In this document: positions 38,948 through 50,859 of the stretch, in pieces | How positions within the stretch are numbered: position 1 is the stretch's first letter | Layout of the letters: every line of letters begins with the position of its first letter | Assembly (NCBI GenBank): GCA_963825175.1 | Contig: CAWGSA010000002.1 | Span: 1,240,001-1,304,000, forward strand | DNA length: 64,000 nt | Direction: 5' to 3' | Source: DATFTF01 sp963825175 | Lineage (GTDB): Bacteria > Acidobacteriota > Thermoanaerobaculia > UBA5066 > Gp7-AA6 | Notes under the pieces: model-generated | Seen by the model: only the letters and a program-made list of their open reading frames with translations | Database searches by the model: none | Told to the model about the DNA's origin: nothing | Position numbers and translations under genes: made by a program

Positions 38948-38965
38948 CTTGAAAACTGAGTAGAG
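38948..38965 (+). other. 16S pre-rRNA processing stem, 5' arm
   Basis: CTTGAAAACTGAGTAGAG is complementary, 17 of 18 positions, to CTCTACTCAGTTTTGAAG at 40750-40767 after the 16S gene. This would form the long stem cut by RNase III during rRNA maturation. Confidence 0.75.
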
Positions 38966-39099
38966 CGTGCCAGACGTCAATTTTTTGCTGCTTTTCGCAA
39001 AAAGCAGCGCCTGTCGCAAGACAGGACTTCCTGAATGAAAAACAGGATTTGACTCGCTATCGACGGCGCCGTCCGAAAGACAGTGTCGTGTAAACACTT

Positions 39100-40659
<1,560 letters not shown>

Positions 40660-40749
40660 GAGATCCTCCGCCTTCGCTTCGGTCTCACGAAGCGTCGGCG
40701 GACACTCGATGGTCGATCGTCTGGTTGCCGATCTCGGTCGGCGAAACGC

Positions 40750-40767
40750 CTCTACTCAGTTTTGAAG
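40750..40767 (+). other. 16S pre-rRNA processing stem, 3' arm
   Basis: CTCTACTCAGTTTTGAAG pairs with the leader at 38948-38965. It lies in the 16S-tRNA spacer. A boxA-like GATCTTTGAATT follows at about 40798. Confidence 0.75.
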
Positions 40768-40832
40768 GTATCGATTCTCGGGGCAGTCCCCGGAAGCGAT
40801 CTTTGAATTCACCGAGACGAACAGATCCCGCT

Positions 40833-40910
40833 GGGCCTATAGCTCAGTTGGTTTAGAGCACACGCCTGATAAGCGTGAGGTCGGTAGTTCGAATCTACCT
40901 AGGCCCACCA
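40833..40910 (+). tRNA. tRNA-Ile (GAT)
   Basis: Full cloverleaf with encoded CCA. The acceptor stem is GGGCCTA/TAGGCCC, the D-loop region AGCTCAGTTGG, the anticodon stem-loop CGCCTGATAAGCG with anticodon GAT, and the T-arm GGTAGTTCGAATCTACC. It lies in the 16S-23S spacer, the usual place for tRNA-Ile. Confidence 0.97.
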
Positions 40911-40915
40911 AATCA

Positions 40916-40983
40916 GTGCGATGTGCGAAGTTCCACGTGCGAAGTTGCCGGCAACTGAGCACTTCGCACTTCGAACGTCGCAC
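40916..40983. repeat. Imperfect hairpin of GCGAAGT-type repeats
   Basis: The spacer between the two tRNA genes is built from GTGCGAAGTT-like units in direct orientation followed by their complements (CACTTCGCACTTCGAAC). It can fold into one long imperfect hairpin around GCCGGC. A similar structure lies between 23S and 5S. Confidence 0.65.
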
Positions 40984-40990
40984 AGTCCAT

Positions 40991-41066
40991 GGGGCTGTAG
41001 CTCAGCTGGGAGAGCGGCGGCTTTGCAAGCCGTAGGTCGCCGGTTCGATTCCGGTCAGCTCCACCA
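40991..41066 (+). tRNA. tRNA-Ala (TGC)
   Basis: 76 nt with encoded CCA. Acceptor stem GGGGCTG/CAGCTCC, D-arm AGCTCAGCTGGGAGAGC, anticodon arm GGCTTTGCAAGCC with anticodon TGC, T-arm GCCGGTTCGATTCCGGT. Second tRNA of the rrn spacer. Confidence 0.97.
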
Positions 41067-41070
41067 ACTC

Positions 41071-41103
41071 ACGTAAAACGTGAAACGTGACGTGAAACGT
41101 TGA
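41071..41103. repeat. ACGTGAA-type short repeats
   Basis: ACGTAAAACGTGAAACGTGACGTGAAACGTT-like run after tRNA-Ala, made of overlapping ACGTGAA(AC) units. A boxA-like GATCTTTGACAA follows at about 41199, before the 23S gene. Confidence 0.5.
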
Positions 41104-41302
41104 ACCGGAGGCCAGGGAAGCTCGGTGAATCAGAACGGGCAGCGCGGATGAGACAGCTCCTCGCACTGGCGAGGGGCTTTTTGATCCGCGGTGATCACGA
41201 TCTTTGACAAGAGAGTCGGGTAGAAAAAGAAAACGATTCGCGTCTTAGGTATTTTATGGTCAAGCTACTAAGGGTGGACGGTGGATGCCTTGGCGCAGAG
41301 AA

Positions 41303-41333
<31 letters not shown>

Positions 41334-41439
41334 CCCGGGGAGCCGCAAACAGGCATCGATCCGGGGATTTCCGAATGGGGCAACCCCTCTGGAGTCATAT
41401 CCAGAGATCCCCTGCCGAATACATAGGCAGGGAGAAGCG

Positions 41440-41476
<37 letters not shown>

Positions 41477-41773
41477 AAGAAAGCAATCGCGATTCCGTCA
41501 GTAGCGGCGAGCGAACGCGGACCAGCCCAAACCTCGAGGGCTTCGGTTCTCGGGGGGTTGTGGGGCGGAGCACGGCGCAAGCCAGGGAGTTACCAAGAAC
41601 CCGCCTAGCCGAAGGTCACTGGAAAGTGCCGCCAAAGAGGGTGACAGCCCCGTAGGCGAAAGGCGAGGTTCCTCCCAGTCTCCGTTCCCGAGTACCACGG
41701 GGCACGAGAAACCTTGTGGGAATCCGGGTGGACCATCACCCAAGGCTAAACATTACTCTGCGACCGATAGTGA

Positions 41774-41807
<34 letters not shown>

Positions 41808-41881
41808 TGTGAGGGGAGTGAAATAGTACCTGAACCCGTCCATCTACAAGCAGTGGAACCACCATGTCGCAAGACGGTGGA

Positions 41882-41914
<33 letters not shown>

Positions 41915-42369
41915 TAATTTCAGCGGCAAGGCGAAGCTTCGTGCAGAGCCGTAGCGAAAGCGAGTCTGAATAGGGCGATTGAGTCGCTGGGATTACACGC
42001 GAAGCGGGATGATCTACCCATGGCCAGGGTGAAGCTGCGGTAACACGCAGTGGAGGCCCGAACCGGTGCTGGTTGAAAACAACTCGGATGAGCTGTGGGT
42101 AGGGGTGAAAGGCTAATCAAATTCCGTTATAGCTCGTTCTCTCCGAAATAGCTTTAGGGCTAGCCTTGCATGATTGACGACGGTGGTAGAGCTCTGGATG
42201 GACTCGGGGCCCTTCCAGGTTACCAAATCCAACCAAACTCCGAATGCCGTCGATCACAGTGCAGGAGTCAGACAGTGGGGGATAAGCTTCATTGTCGAGA
42301 GGGAAAGAACCCAGACCGCCCGCTAAGGTCCCCAAATCACAGCTAAGTGGAAAAGGAAGTGGAGACGCT

Positions 42370-42407
<38 letters not shown>

Positions 42408-43108
42408 TAAAGAAAGCGTAACAGCTCACTGGTCGAGTGGCTCCGTGCCGACAATTCAACGGGGCTCAAGCTGTGTACCGAAGCGGCGGATGTGTGAGGG
42501 CTTCGGCTGCTCACACGTGGTAGGAGAGCATTCTGAGTGGGTTGAAGTCGGACCGCGAGGACCGGTGGACCGCTCAGAAGAGACCCTGCCGGCACAAGTA
42601 GCGATAAAGCAGATGAGAGCTCTGCTCGCCGAAAATCTAAGGATTCCTGAGCAAGGTTACTCCGCTCAGGGTGAGTCGGTCCCTAAGGCGAGGCCGAAAG
42701 GCGTAGCCGATGGAAATCCGGTCAATATTCCGGAACCACCGATTGGTCGTTATCACGAAGGGGGGACGCAGGAGGCTAAGCGTACCGGGTGCTGGATGTC
42801 CCGGGCCAAGCTCGTAGGCGGAAGGGGTAGGCAAATCCGCTCCTTCATTCAACGCCGAGAAGCGACGGGGAGGCCGTAAGGCCATAAACTCGCTGATGCC
42901 ACGCTGCCGAGAAAATCCCCTAAGGAGACCGATGGGTGACCGTACCGCAAACCGACACAGGTAGATGAGGAGAAAATCCTAAGGCGCTCGAGTGAAGCGT
43001 TGCGAAGGAACTCGGCAAATTAACACCGTAACTTCGGGAAAAGGTGTGCCTCGGTTCGTGTAAGGGTTCGCCCCTGAAGCGTCCCGGGGTCGCAGAGAAA
43101 TGGCCCAA

Positions 43109-43139
<31 letters not shown>

Positions 43140-43406
43140 AAAGTCGTAAAACGACGTATAGGGTCTGACGCCTGCCCGGTGCTGGAAGGTTAAGGGGAGA
43201 GGTCAGCCGCAAGGCAAAGCTTTGAACCGAAGCCCCAGTAAACGGCGGCCGTAACTATAAGTTGACCGTTGTAGTTACGTTAATAAATCCGGCTATATGC
43301 TGGGAACCCCGGTGAATCCGACGCTACTCGTCGCTAGGCCGAAAGGCCGAAGAAGGCGGCAGTGAAAATGCGATCGGTGCGGGCAATCAGCAGGAAAGGC
43401 TCGAGA

Positions 43407-44334
<928 letters not shown>

Positions 44335-44616
44335 AAGTTCCGACCTGCACGAATGGCGTAACGATTTGGGCACTGTCTCCGCAACGCGCTCGGCGAATCT
44401 GTAGTACCGGTGAAGATGCCGGTTACCCGCACGTAGACGGAAAGACCCTGTGCACCTTTACTATACCCAGGCATTGAATTTTGGCCTCGTCTGCGCAGGA
44501 TAGGTGGGACGCTTTGAAACTGGGGTTTCGGCCTCGGTGGAGCGGACGGTGAGATACCACCCTGACGGCGCCGGAGTTCTAACTGAGTCCCGTAATCCGG
44601 GACCAGGACCATGTCT

Positions 44617-44651
<35 letters not shown>

Positions 44652-44767
44652 CGGTAACGGAGGCGCCCAAAGGTTCCCTCAGGCTGATTGGAAACCAGCC
44701 GTAGAGTGCAAAGGCAGAAGGGAGCTTGACTGCGAGACCTACAAGTCGAGCAGGGACGAAAGTCGGG

Positions 44768-44844
<77 letters not shown>

Positions 44845-44870
44845 TTGCCCAAGAGTTCACATCGACGGCA

Positions 44871-44929
<59 letters not shown>

Positions 44930-45294
44930 CCGGCTGTTCGCCGGTTAAAGCGGTACGTGAGCTGGGTTTAGAACGTCGTGAGACAGTTCGGTCCCTATCT
45001 CGTGTGGGCGCAGGAAATTTGCGAGGATCCCTCCTTAGTACGAGAGGACCGGGAGGGACGAACCTCTTGTGCACCGGTTGTCGCGCCAGCGGCACGGCCG
45101 GGTAGCGATGTTCGAAAGGATAACCGCTGAAGGCATATAAGCGGGAAGCCTTCCTCAAGATGAGATTTCCCGGGGGCAACCCCCTGAAGGCCCGTGGGAG
45201 ACGACCACGTTGATAGGCTGGGTGTGGAAGCGCTGCAAGGCGTGAAGCTGACCAGTACTAATCGGCCGTGAGGCTTGACCATAAAATTCTTAAA

Positions 45295-45320
45295 GCGCGA
45301 ATCGAAAACGACTCTCTTGA
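45295..45320 (+). other. 23S pre-rRNA processing stem, 3' arm
   Basis: CGCGAATCG and CGACTCTCTTG after the 23S gene are complementary to CGATTCGCG and CAAGAGAGTCG before it (about 41208-41243). This is the expected RNase III stem. Confidence 0.75.
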
Positions 45321-45326
45321 AACCGG

Positions 45327-45403
45327 TGCGAAGGACAAAGTTCTAAGTTCCAAAGTTGGAGCTCCGGAGCTTCGAACCTCGCACTTAGAACTTTGCACTT
45401 TGA
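45327..45403. repeat. Imperfect hairpin of AAGTTC-type repeats
   Basis: The 23S-5S spacer contains CAAAGTTCTAAGTTCCAAAGTT, then AGCTCCGGAGCT, then the near-complement GAACCTCGCACTTAGAACTTTGCAC. It folds into a long imperfect stem and resembles the repeat at 40916-40983. Confidence 0.6.
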
Positions 45404-45413
45404 AATAAGATTT

Positions 45414-45531
45414 TCCCGGTGACCTTAGCGGAGGGGCCACACCCGTTCCCATTCCGAACACGGCAGTTAAGCCCTCCAGCCCCGATGGTACTTCGCGGTA
45501 GACCGCGTGGGAGAGTAGGACGTCGCCGGGG
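45414..45531 (+). rRNA. rrf: 5S ribosomal RNA
   Basis: About 118 nt. The ends TCCCGGTGAC and GTCGCCGGGGA pair to form helix I. Inside are CCACACCCGTTCCCATTCCGAACACGG and GTAGACCGCGTGGGAGAGTAGG-like segments typical of 5S. The ends are estimated from the helix. Confidence 0.95.
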
Positions 45532-45542
45532 AATTGATTTGC

Positions 45543-45575
45543 AGCCCAGGACTCGTTCCTGGGCTTTTCTTTTTC
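45543..45575 (+). terminator. Intrinsic terminator of the rrn operon
   Basis: Perfect 9-bp stem AGCCCAGGA/TCCTGGGCT with loop CTCGT, followed by TTTTCTTTTT. It lies 12 bp after 5S, in front of the convergent metallopeptidase gene. Confidence 0.92.
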
Positions 45576-45580
45576 CGCCC

Positions 45581-46480
45581 TCACTCGGCTCGAAACGTGT
45601 CGCACTTGCCGGGATCGCCGGTCTCCAGGCCTCGCCGCAGCCAGCCCGCTCGCTCCTGCGAAGTGCCGTGCGTGAAGGTCTCCGGGGCCACGTAGCCTTG
45701 AGCCTGGCGCTGCAGCCTGTCATCGCCGATCGCCGAGGCGGCGCGGAGCCCCTCTTCGAAATCGCCGGGCTCGATCATGCGCCGGTCCCGGTTTGCGTGG
45801 TTTCCCCAGACGCCGGCGAAGCAATCGGCCTGGAGCTCCAAACGCACCGAGGCGGAGTCGTTTCCGCGGGAGCGGTCTCGGCCCACCTTCTGGAAGATCC
45901 CGAGCTCGTCCTGCACGTGGTGGCCGACCTCGTGCGCGATCACGTACGCGTCGGCGAAGTCCCCGCCGGCGCCGAATCGCGTCGACAGCTCTCGAAAGAA
46001 CGAGAGATCGAGGTACACCTTCTGGTCCTCTTGACAGTAGAAAGGTCCCACCGCCGTCGAGGCGAGTCCGCAGGCGGATCGGATCGCGTTGGAGAAAAGG
46101 ACGAGGTGGGGTCGGTGGTACGTCCGCCCCATCTTTGAAAAGACGTCGGTCCACACGTCTTCAGTCGAGGCGAGGACGACGGAAGCGAACTTTCCCAGCT
46201 GATCCTGCGGGGCCCGCTCCTGCGGGGCCCGCGGATCCTGCGAACCGCGCTGGGGCGCCGTTTGACTCGAAGGAGCGGCCGGAGCAGCGGAAGGCGCCTG
46301 CTGAACCAGGTTGAGCAGACGCAGCGGGTTGATCCCGGTCGCCCACGCGACAAGGAGGAGAACGACGAGGCCGCCGCAGCCAATGCCGGTTCCGCGGCCG
46401 CCGATCGAGAATCCTCTCGCGTCCTCGACGTTGTCGCTCTCTCGCTCGTCTTCCCAGCGCACGACGTGCGATTCTTTCAC
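45581..46480 (-). CDS. Putative neutral zinc metallopeptidase (YpfJ family)
   Basis: Protein of 299 aa of the YpfJ/KPN_02809 family. The family start RWEDERESDNVEDARG is present, then one transmembrane helix (GCGGLVVLLLVAWATG), a Pro/Ala/Gln-rich linker, and the peptidase domain with the zinc site AYVIAHEVGHHVQDELG and the downstream ELQADCFAGVW. The C-terminal THGTSQERAGWLRRGLETG is also conserved. The GTG at 46480 has GGAG at good spacing; a GTG at 46462 would match the family start more closely. Substrates are unknown. It converges on the rrn terminator. Confidence 0.9.
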   Translation of the reverse strand: MKESHVVRWEDERESDNVEDARGFSIGGRGTGIGCGGLVVLLLVAWATGINPLRLLNLVQQAPSAAPAAPSSQTAPQRGSQDPRAPQERAPQDQLGKFASVVLASTEDVWTDVFSKMGRTYHRPHLVLFSNAIRSACGLASTAVGPFYCQEDQKVYLDLSFFRELSTRFGAGGDFADAYVIAHEVGHHVQDELGIFQKVGRDRSRGNDSASVRLELQADCFAGVWGNHANRDRRMIEPGDFEEGLRAASAIGDDRLQRQAQGYVAPETFTHGTSQERAGWLRRGLETGDPGKCDTFRAE

Positions 46481-46699
46481 AGGAATCTCCTGGCGGGTCG
46501 TGCGCCGTCCAGAATCTCGATCGTGATCGCCGGTCTTGGCTCGCCACCCGAGACAGCGTCCGGGCCTGCGGCTCGTGCCGGGCCGGGATCTCCAGTTTCC
46601 GCGAGAGCTCCGACACGGGCCTCTCCCAGGGTGTCACTGAGCCAACGAGCGCCGCGATAGAGGTGGGCGAAGCTTTCGCAACAAGGAGGGGCTCACGGG

Positions 46700-46968
46700 G
46701 TGGACTCGAGACGAGTTCGGGCGAGAGATGCCGGTATCGGGGATCCTGTCGCTGATTCATGCGGCGGCCTGCGCCGGGGCCACCCTTCCGAATTCTCGGC
46801 CTGTCTGACCGCGGTGGCGGCCAAGCAGTTTCACACCGTGACACCCTGCCGTCTGATCGACACCGGCAATGCCGCCGGCCCCTATGGAGGCCCGGCTCTG
46901 GTAGATCACGGCACCCGGACGTTCGTCCTCGCCGGACAGTGCGCGATACCCTCCAGCGCGAGCGCCGT
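46700..46968 (+). pseudogene. Surface protein paralogue, 5' fragment before the IS element
   Basis: Encodes the N-terminal domain of the same family as the genes at 49282 and 50860: AKQFHTVTPCRLIDTGNAAGPYGG and FVLAGQCAIPSSASAV. It stops being homologous exactly at the left end of the insertion sequence. The upstream signal-peptide part is in another frame, so the start is unclear. Together with 48268-49069 it is the remains of one gene. About 100 residues of the family are missing between the two parts, so DNA was lost as well as interrupted. Confidence 0.75.
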
Positions 46969-47037
46969 TGGTCTGCCCCCCATTTCGGCTAGACACATTT
47001 CGGAGTCCTAAAATGGGGCTCAGAAAGGCGGTCTGGG

Positions 47038-47391
47038 ATGGGGGATTTTCCGAGGAAGGCAGACGGTCGGCGTATTTTTTCCGTTGAGTTCAAGCGGGAG
47101 ACGGCTAACCGGGTGACATCCGGGGAGAAGACTCTGGCGGAGCTTTCGCGTGAGCTGGAAGTCGCGCCGGCGGTGTTGCGCAACTGGATGCGGCTGGTCG
47201 AGCGAGGCGGAACGACAGCTGTGGCCGCAGGGGAAGAGGTTGTTCCGATCAGCCGGGTCCGGGAGCTCGAGCAGCAGGTCAAGCAGCTGCAGCGTCTGGT
47301 GGGCAAGCAGGCGATGACGATCGAGATTCTGGAAGCGGCGCGGGACCTGGTAAAAAAAAGTCCACACTTGTTCAAAGGATCCGCTCGGTGA
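47038..47391 (+). CDS. IS3-family transposase OrfA
   Basis: 117 aa with an N-terminal helix-turn-helix (FSVEFKRETANRVTSGEKTLAELSRELEVAPAVLRNW split over two helices) and a C-terminal leucine-zipper-like coiled coil (RVRELEQQVKQLQRLVGKQ), as in IS3 OrfA. A run of eight A at 47352-47359 ending AAG is a likely programmed -1 frameshift site; the -1 frame is open into OrfB (KKKSTLVQRIRSVTGR), which would give the OrfAB transposase. Confidence 0.92.
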   Translation: MGDFPRKADGRRIFSVEFKRETANRVTSGEKTLAELSRELEVAPAVLRNWMRLVERGGTTAVAAGEEVVPISRVRELEQQVKQLQRLVGKQAMTIEILEAARDLVKKSPHLFKGSAR

Positions 47392-48248
47392 CCGGCCGGC
47401 CGATGGCGGCGGTCTGTCGGACGCTGCGCGTGGCCCGGAGCACGGGATACCTGAGAGATCGGCCGCGGCAGGGCCGGTTTTATTGCCGCGTCGAGGACAC
47501 CGAGGTGCTCTACCAGATCCTGGCTGTGACCCGAGAGCGGGCCAGCTATGGAGTGCGTCGCACCTGGGCGCTGGTCAACCGAGACCGCCGGCAGAAGGGC
47601 CAAACGCTCTACAACCGCAAGCGGATCCGCCGGGTCATGCGGATGATGAGCCTGACTCTGCCGGGCAAAATGAGACGGCGTTTGGATCGGCCTCACACCG
47701 GCAAGATCGCCATGCCCGGCTCCAACCAACGTTGGTGCTCGGATGGGTTCAATATCCCCTGCTGGAACGGACAGACGGTGCGCGTGGCCTTCGCCCTGGA
47801 CTGCCATGATCGGGAAGCCATCGAGCACGTGGCCCAGCCCCGGGACTTGAACGGCCACGATATCCGCCTTCTGCTCGACCGGGCCCTCTGGTCCCGTTTC
47901 GGCGAACGGACTCTGCGTTCTCCCATCCAGATCCAGTGGCTCTCCGACAACGGCGGGCCGTACGTCTCGACGGAGACCGTCCTCTACGCAGAGACCCTGG
48001 GGTTCCGGCCCATCACCACGCCGGCCTACAGCCCCGAGTCCAACGGCATGGCCGAGGCCTTCGTCAACACCATCAAACGCGACTATGTTGGCGGTGCTGA
48101 TCTCTCCGACGCTCACACCGTCATCCGACAAATCCCGGCCTGGCTCGACGACTACAACCGATTCGCGCCCCACTCCGCGCTCGGCTTCCGTTCACCACAG
48201 GATTTTCGCGCCCAGCAACGCGTAGAACTATCTACCTCAAGTGTCTAG
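47388..48248 (+). CDS. IS3-family transposase OrfB (DDE integrase)
   Basis: 286 aa. The HTH_21-like region RERASYGVRRTWALVNR is followed by the rve integrase core with the DDE residues in RWCSDGFNIPC, WLSDNGGPYVS and SPESNGMAEAFVNTIKRDY. Starts GTG and overlaps OrfA by 4 bp. All catalytic residues are present, so the element may be active. Confidence 0.93.
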   Translation: MTGRPMAAVCRTLRVARSTGYLRDRPRQGRFYCRVEDTEVLYQILAVTRERASYGVRRTWALVNRDRRQKGQTLYNRKRIRRVMRMMSLTLPGKMRRRLDRPHTGKIAMPGSNQRWCSDGFNIPCWNGQTVRVAFALDCHDREAIEHVAQPRDLNGHDIRLLLDRALWSRFGERTLRSPIQIQWLSDNGGPYVSTETVLYAETLGFRPITTPAYSPESNGMAEAFVNTIKRDYVGGADLSDAHTVIRQIPAWLDDYNRFAPHSALGFRSPQDFRAQQRVELSTSSV

Positions 48249-48267
48249 AAAATCGGGGGTCAGACCA

Positions 48268-49069
48268 CGACTCCGCCGGCGTGAGGGGCATCGATTACTC
48301 CGGATCCCTTACCGGGCTTGGCGCCCTATTTGTTTCGGCAGGCGTTCGCGGAGAGAGCAGAGTCGGCTTCGGCGCTCTGGGCATTTCACAGAACGTCGGG
48401 GTCGTGGGGACTCTTTTGAACTCATCGGCCTCTCGTATTGCGGAAGGCTTTCTGGGGACGAGCTCGGGCGGCACGAACTACGGTGTGTACGCATCGATTG
48501 GGACAATCGGGTGCAACGGCTGTACGAAGCAATTTGTCGATCCGCACCCGACGGATCCGTCGAAGACGATTCACTACGTATCTCTGGAGGGGCCTGAAGC
48601 GGGGACCTACTTTCGAGGCACGGGGCGCACGGTCCTCGGCCAGGCCGTCATCGAAGTGCCGGACCATTTCCGTTGGGTGACCCAGGAAGAGGGGATGACG
48701 GTGCAACTGACTCCGGTGGGCGATCTGGCCATGATGGCCGTCATCAGTCAGGACTTGAACCGAATCGTCGTCCGCTCGTCCAAGGACGTGAGGTTCCACT
48801 ATCTGGTTCAGGGCATTCGTCCGGCTCACCGGGACTTTCAGCAGGTCGTGGAGGGAAGAGAGTATGCGCCGTAGTCCGCGACCGACCGGATGAAGGAAGG
48901 TTGGACTCCCTGGGCGAAGCAGCGACTCGTCGAAAATGGGACCTACAACGCGGACGGAACGGTGAACATGGAAACGGCCGAGCGGATGGGCTGGACGAAG
49001 ATGTGGGCCGAGCGGGAGGAGCAGGCCAAAGCCGCCGCCGCGAGAGCTGCTGCCGAGCGAACCGACTGA
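48268..49069 (+). pseudogene. Surface protein paralogue, 3' fragment after the IS element
   Basis: Continues the broken gene of 46700-46968: short Gly-Val-rich units, then the conserved C-terminal domain CTKQFVDPHPTDPSKTIHYVS, LEGPEAGTYFRGTGRT, IEVPDHFRWVTQEEGMTVQLTP and RFHYLVQGI. The frame changes near 48870; the end is WAKQRLVENGTYNADGTVNMETAERMGW followed by an Ala/Glu-rich tail, stop at 49067-49069. This copy is more diverged than the two downstream copies. Confidence 0.78.
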
Positions 49070-49281
49070 AGAGAAATCGGGCCGGTGATCCGGCGTGATC
49101 GCCATGGACCCGACAGTGGGCCGAGCGCGCCGAGAGGGAACGCGTCGCGCGAGAGGCCGCGGCAAACGGGCAGCCTCGAGCGAGGAGACCGCCCGGGCGA
49201 TGCGATGGGCGATTCCACAGCCGAGGGCGTTAAACTCCCCGGCGATCAAGTAACGAGCGGAACCTTGAAGGAGGGATCCCC
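49070..49281 (+). other. Spacer with the 3' end of a lost gene copy
   Basis: From 49181 on, the sequence is almost identical (one mismatch seen in the first 100 bp) to 50759-50859, the 3' end of the first surface-protein gene and its downstream spacer. It therefore holds the last 16-20 codons (EETARAMRWAIPQPRALNS) of a copy whose body is gone, plus the ribosome-binding site GGAGGG of the next gene. The first 110 bp show nothing recognisable. Confidence 0.75.
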
Positions 49282-50831
49282 GTGATCCGACGACAGATCT
49301 TCAATCTTGCGGTGGTCATCGTGTCATTGAGCAGCGCGTCTCTTCTCGGTCAGCCGATCAAGGACTGGCGGGCGCCGTCGAGCTGGGAGGCGCCGCGCGC
49401 GGCTGGGATCAGGCCTCTCTCGATCCAATCGGACATCGCGGAACCGCTGCCATTCATTCCGGTGACTCCCTGCCGACAGTACGACTCGCGCAATACGGCG
49501 CCACTGGCCAACGGCACGCCGTTGACGGTCGGCTTGAGCGGCGCTCCTTGTGGGATTCCAGCAGCGGCTGGCGCGGTCTCGGTGAACATCACGATGTTCA
49601 GCATCAGCGGGGCGACGGCAACGGCGTCTTCAAGGTCGGGATCACGTCGCCTCCGACGACGGCCTGGATCAACTACCCTTCGAGCGAGACGCAGCGGGCC
49701 AATGCCGGAGTGGTGGCGACGGACGGCTCGGGCAACATCGTGGTGGAGGTCAACCAGGGGGGCGGCTCGGTCAACTTCACCGTGGACGTCAACGGGTACT
49801 ACGCTTCGACACCGGCGACGGCGACCAACGGGTTCGCGATCTTCGGCTCGGCTCCGTTCGCAATTTCCGGAGAGACCGACGCGATCGGGACGAACGACAG
49901 CGGCGTCTATGGCCTCGCCTCCAACACGACCGGCGCGACCAACGGCGTCTTCGGCCTGAATCTCAGCACTACCGATACCGCGACGGGAGTCTTCGGCGTG
50001 GCGAGTGCGTCGACTGGCGCGACGGTCGGCGTTTGGGGGCGGAGCGAAAGCATTGTCGACGCTGCAGTAGGGGTCTTTGGCGAGACGACCGCAAGCGCCG
50101 GCAACAGCTTCGGAGTCAAGGGCTCGACAGCAAGTGCATTTATCATCTCGGCAGGCGTGTACGGGGTAGCGAGCCATTCCGGCTCGAACGCCGGACTGTT
50201 CGACAACCTCGGCAATGGCGTCAGAACCCTTCTGGGCACCAGTCTACCGCCTGACGTCGGCCTCGAGACGAACGGGGAGATCGATGGTACGGCCCTCAGC
50301 ATCAGCGGCGCCCCCAAAAATTTCGTGTCGCCAGATCCGGCGGATCCGTCCAAGGAGATCAAGTACGCCTCGGTCGAGGCTCCGACCGTGGACGTGTACT
50401 TCCGCGGCACGGCGGCGCTCGCGAACGGTTACGCTCGCATCGAAGTCCCGGACCACTTCCGGATGACGGCGCGGGAGGGAACCTACATGACGACGCTGAC
50501 TCCGGTCGGGCAATGGGCTCCTCTTCTGGTCGAGTCCGAGTCCTCCGATGGAATCGTCGTGCGTGGCACCGGCAATATCAAGTTCCACTACGTCGTGTAC
50601 GCCGAGCGGGCGGAGATCGAAGGCTACGAGCCGATCCAGGAGAACGTCCATTTCACGCCCGCTGCAATGGAGAAGGTCCACTTGCTCCAGAAGCTGCCTC
50701 GATCGACGAAGGCCCTGCTCGTCAAGAACGGCACCCTCAATCCGGACGGCACCTACAACGAGGAGACCGCCCGCGCGATGCGATGGGCGATTCCACAGCC
50801 GAGGGCGTTAAACTCCCCGGCGATCAAGTAA
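49282..50831 (+). CDS. Secreted surface protein, tandem copy 1 (frameshifted)
   Basis: About 516 aa. The start is GTG after GGAGGG. A signal peptide (about 1-23, ending LLGQP) is followed by an N-terminal domain (FIPVTPCRQYDSRNTAP, AGAVSVNITMFSISG, WINYPSSETQRANAGVV, NFTVDVNGYY). The middle is a run of 15-20-residue units of the type GVYGLASNTTGATNGVFG. The C-terminal domain is NFVSPDPADPSKEIKYAS, RIEVPDHFRMTAREGTYM. Compared with copy 2, one base is missing near 49613, which breaks the frame. Function unknown; fibre-like adhesin or sheath is a guess. Confidence 0.8.
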
Positions 50832-50859
50832 CGAGCGGAACCTTGAAGGAGGGATCCCC

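Larger units (their letters stand above)
38582..39099 (+). other. rrn leader region
   Basis: No gene is visible in these 518 bp. The stretch holds two promoter-like sites, the 5' arm of the 16S processing stem (38948-38965), an A/T-rich hairpin around 38987-39008 (GCTGCTTTT / AAAAAGCAGC) and a hairpin CCTGTC-GCAA-GACAGG at 39010-39025 with a GNRA loop. Confidence 0.75.
46969..48267 (+). mobile_element. IS3-family insertion sequence
   Basis: 1299-bp element with two overlapping transposase frames and terminal inverted repeats. The left end TGGTCTGCCCCCCATTT..CTAGACAC and the right end, read inward, TGGTCTGACCCCCGATTTT-CTAGACAC match over most of 28 bp. The flanks (CCGT on the left, CGAC on the right) show no target-site duplication. 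It interrupts a surface-protein gene. Transposase sequence places it near the IS2 subgroup. Confidence 0.9.

Noticed and set aside
42445..42879. 144-codon frame inside the 23S gene
   Set aside because: The nucleotide sequence is conserved 23S rRNA; the frame is accidental. The same holds for the other short frames in 16S and 23S outside 43407-44005.
46961..48275. Target-site duplication around the IS3 element
   Set aside because: CCGT and CGAC do not match, and shifting the ends by one or two bases does not produce a repeat.
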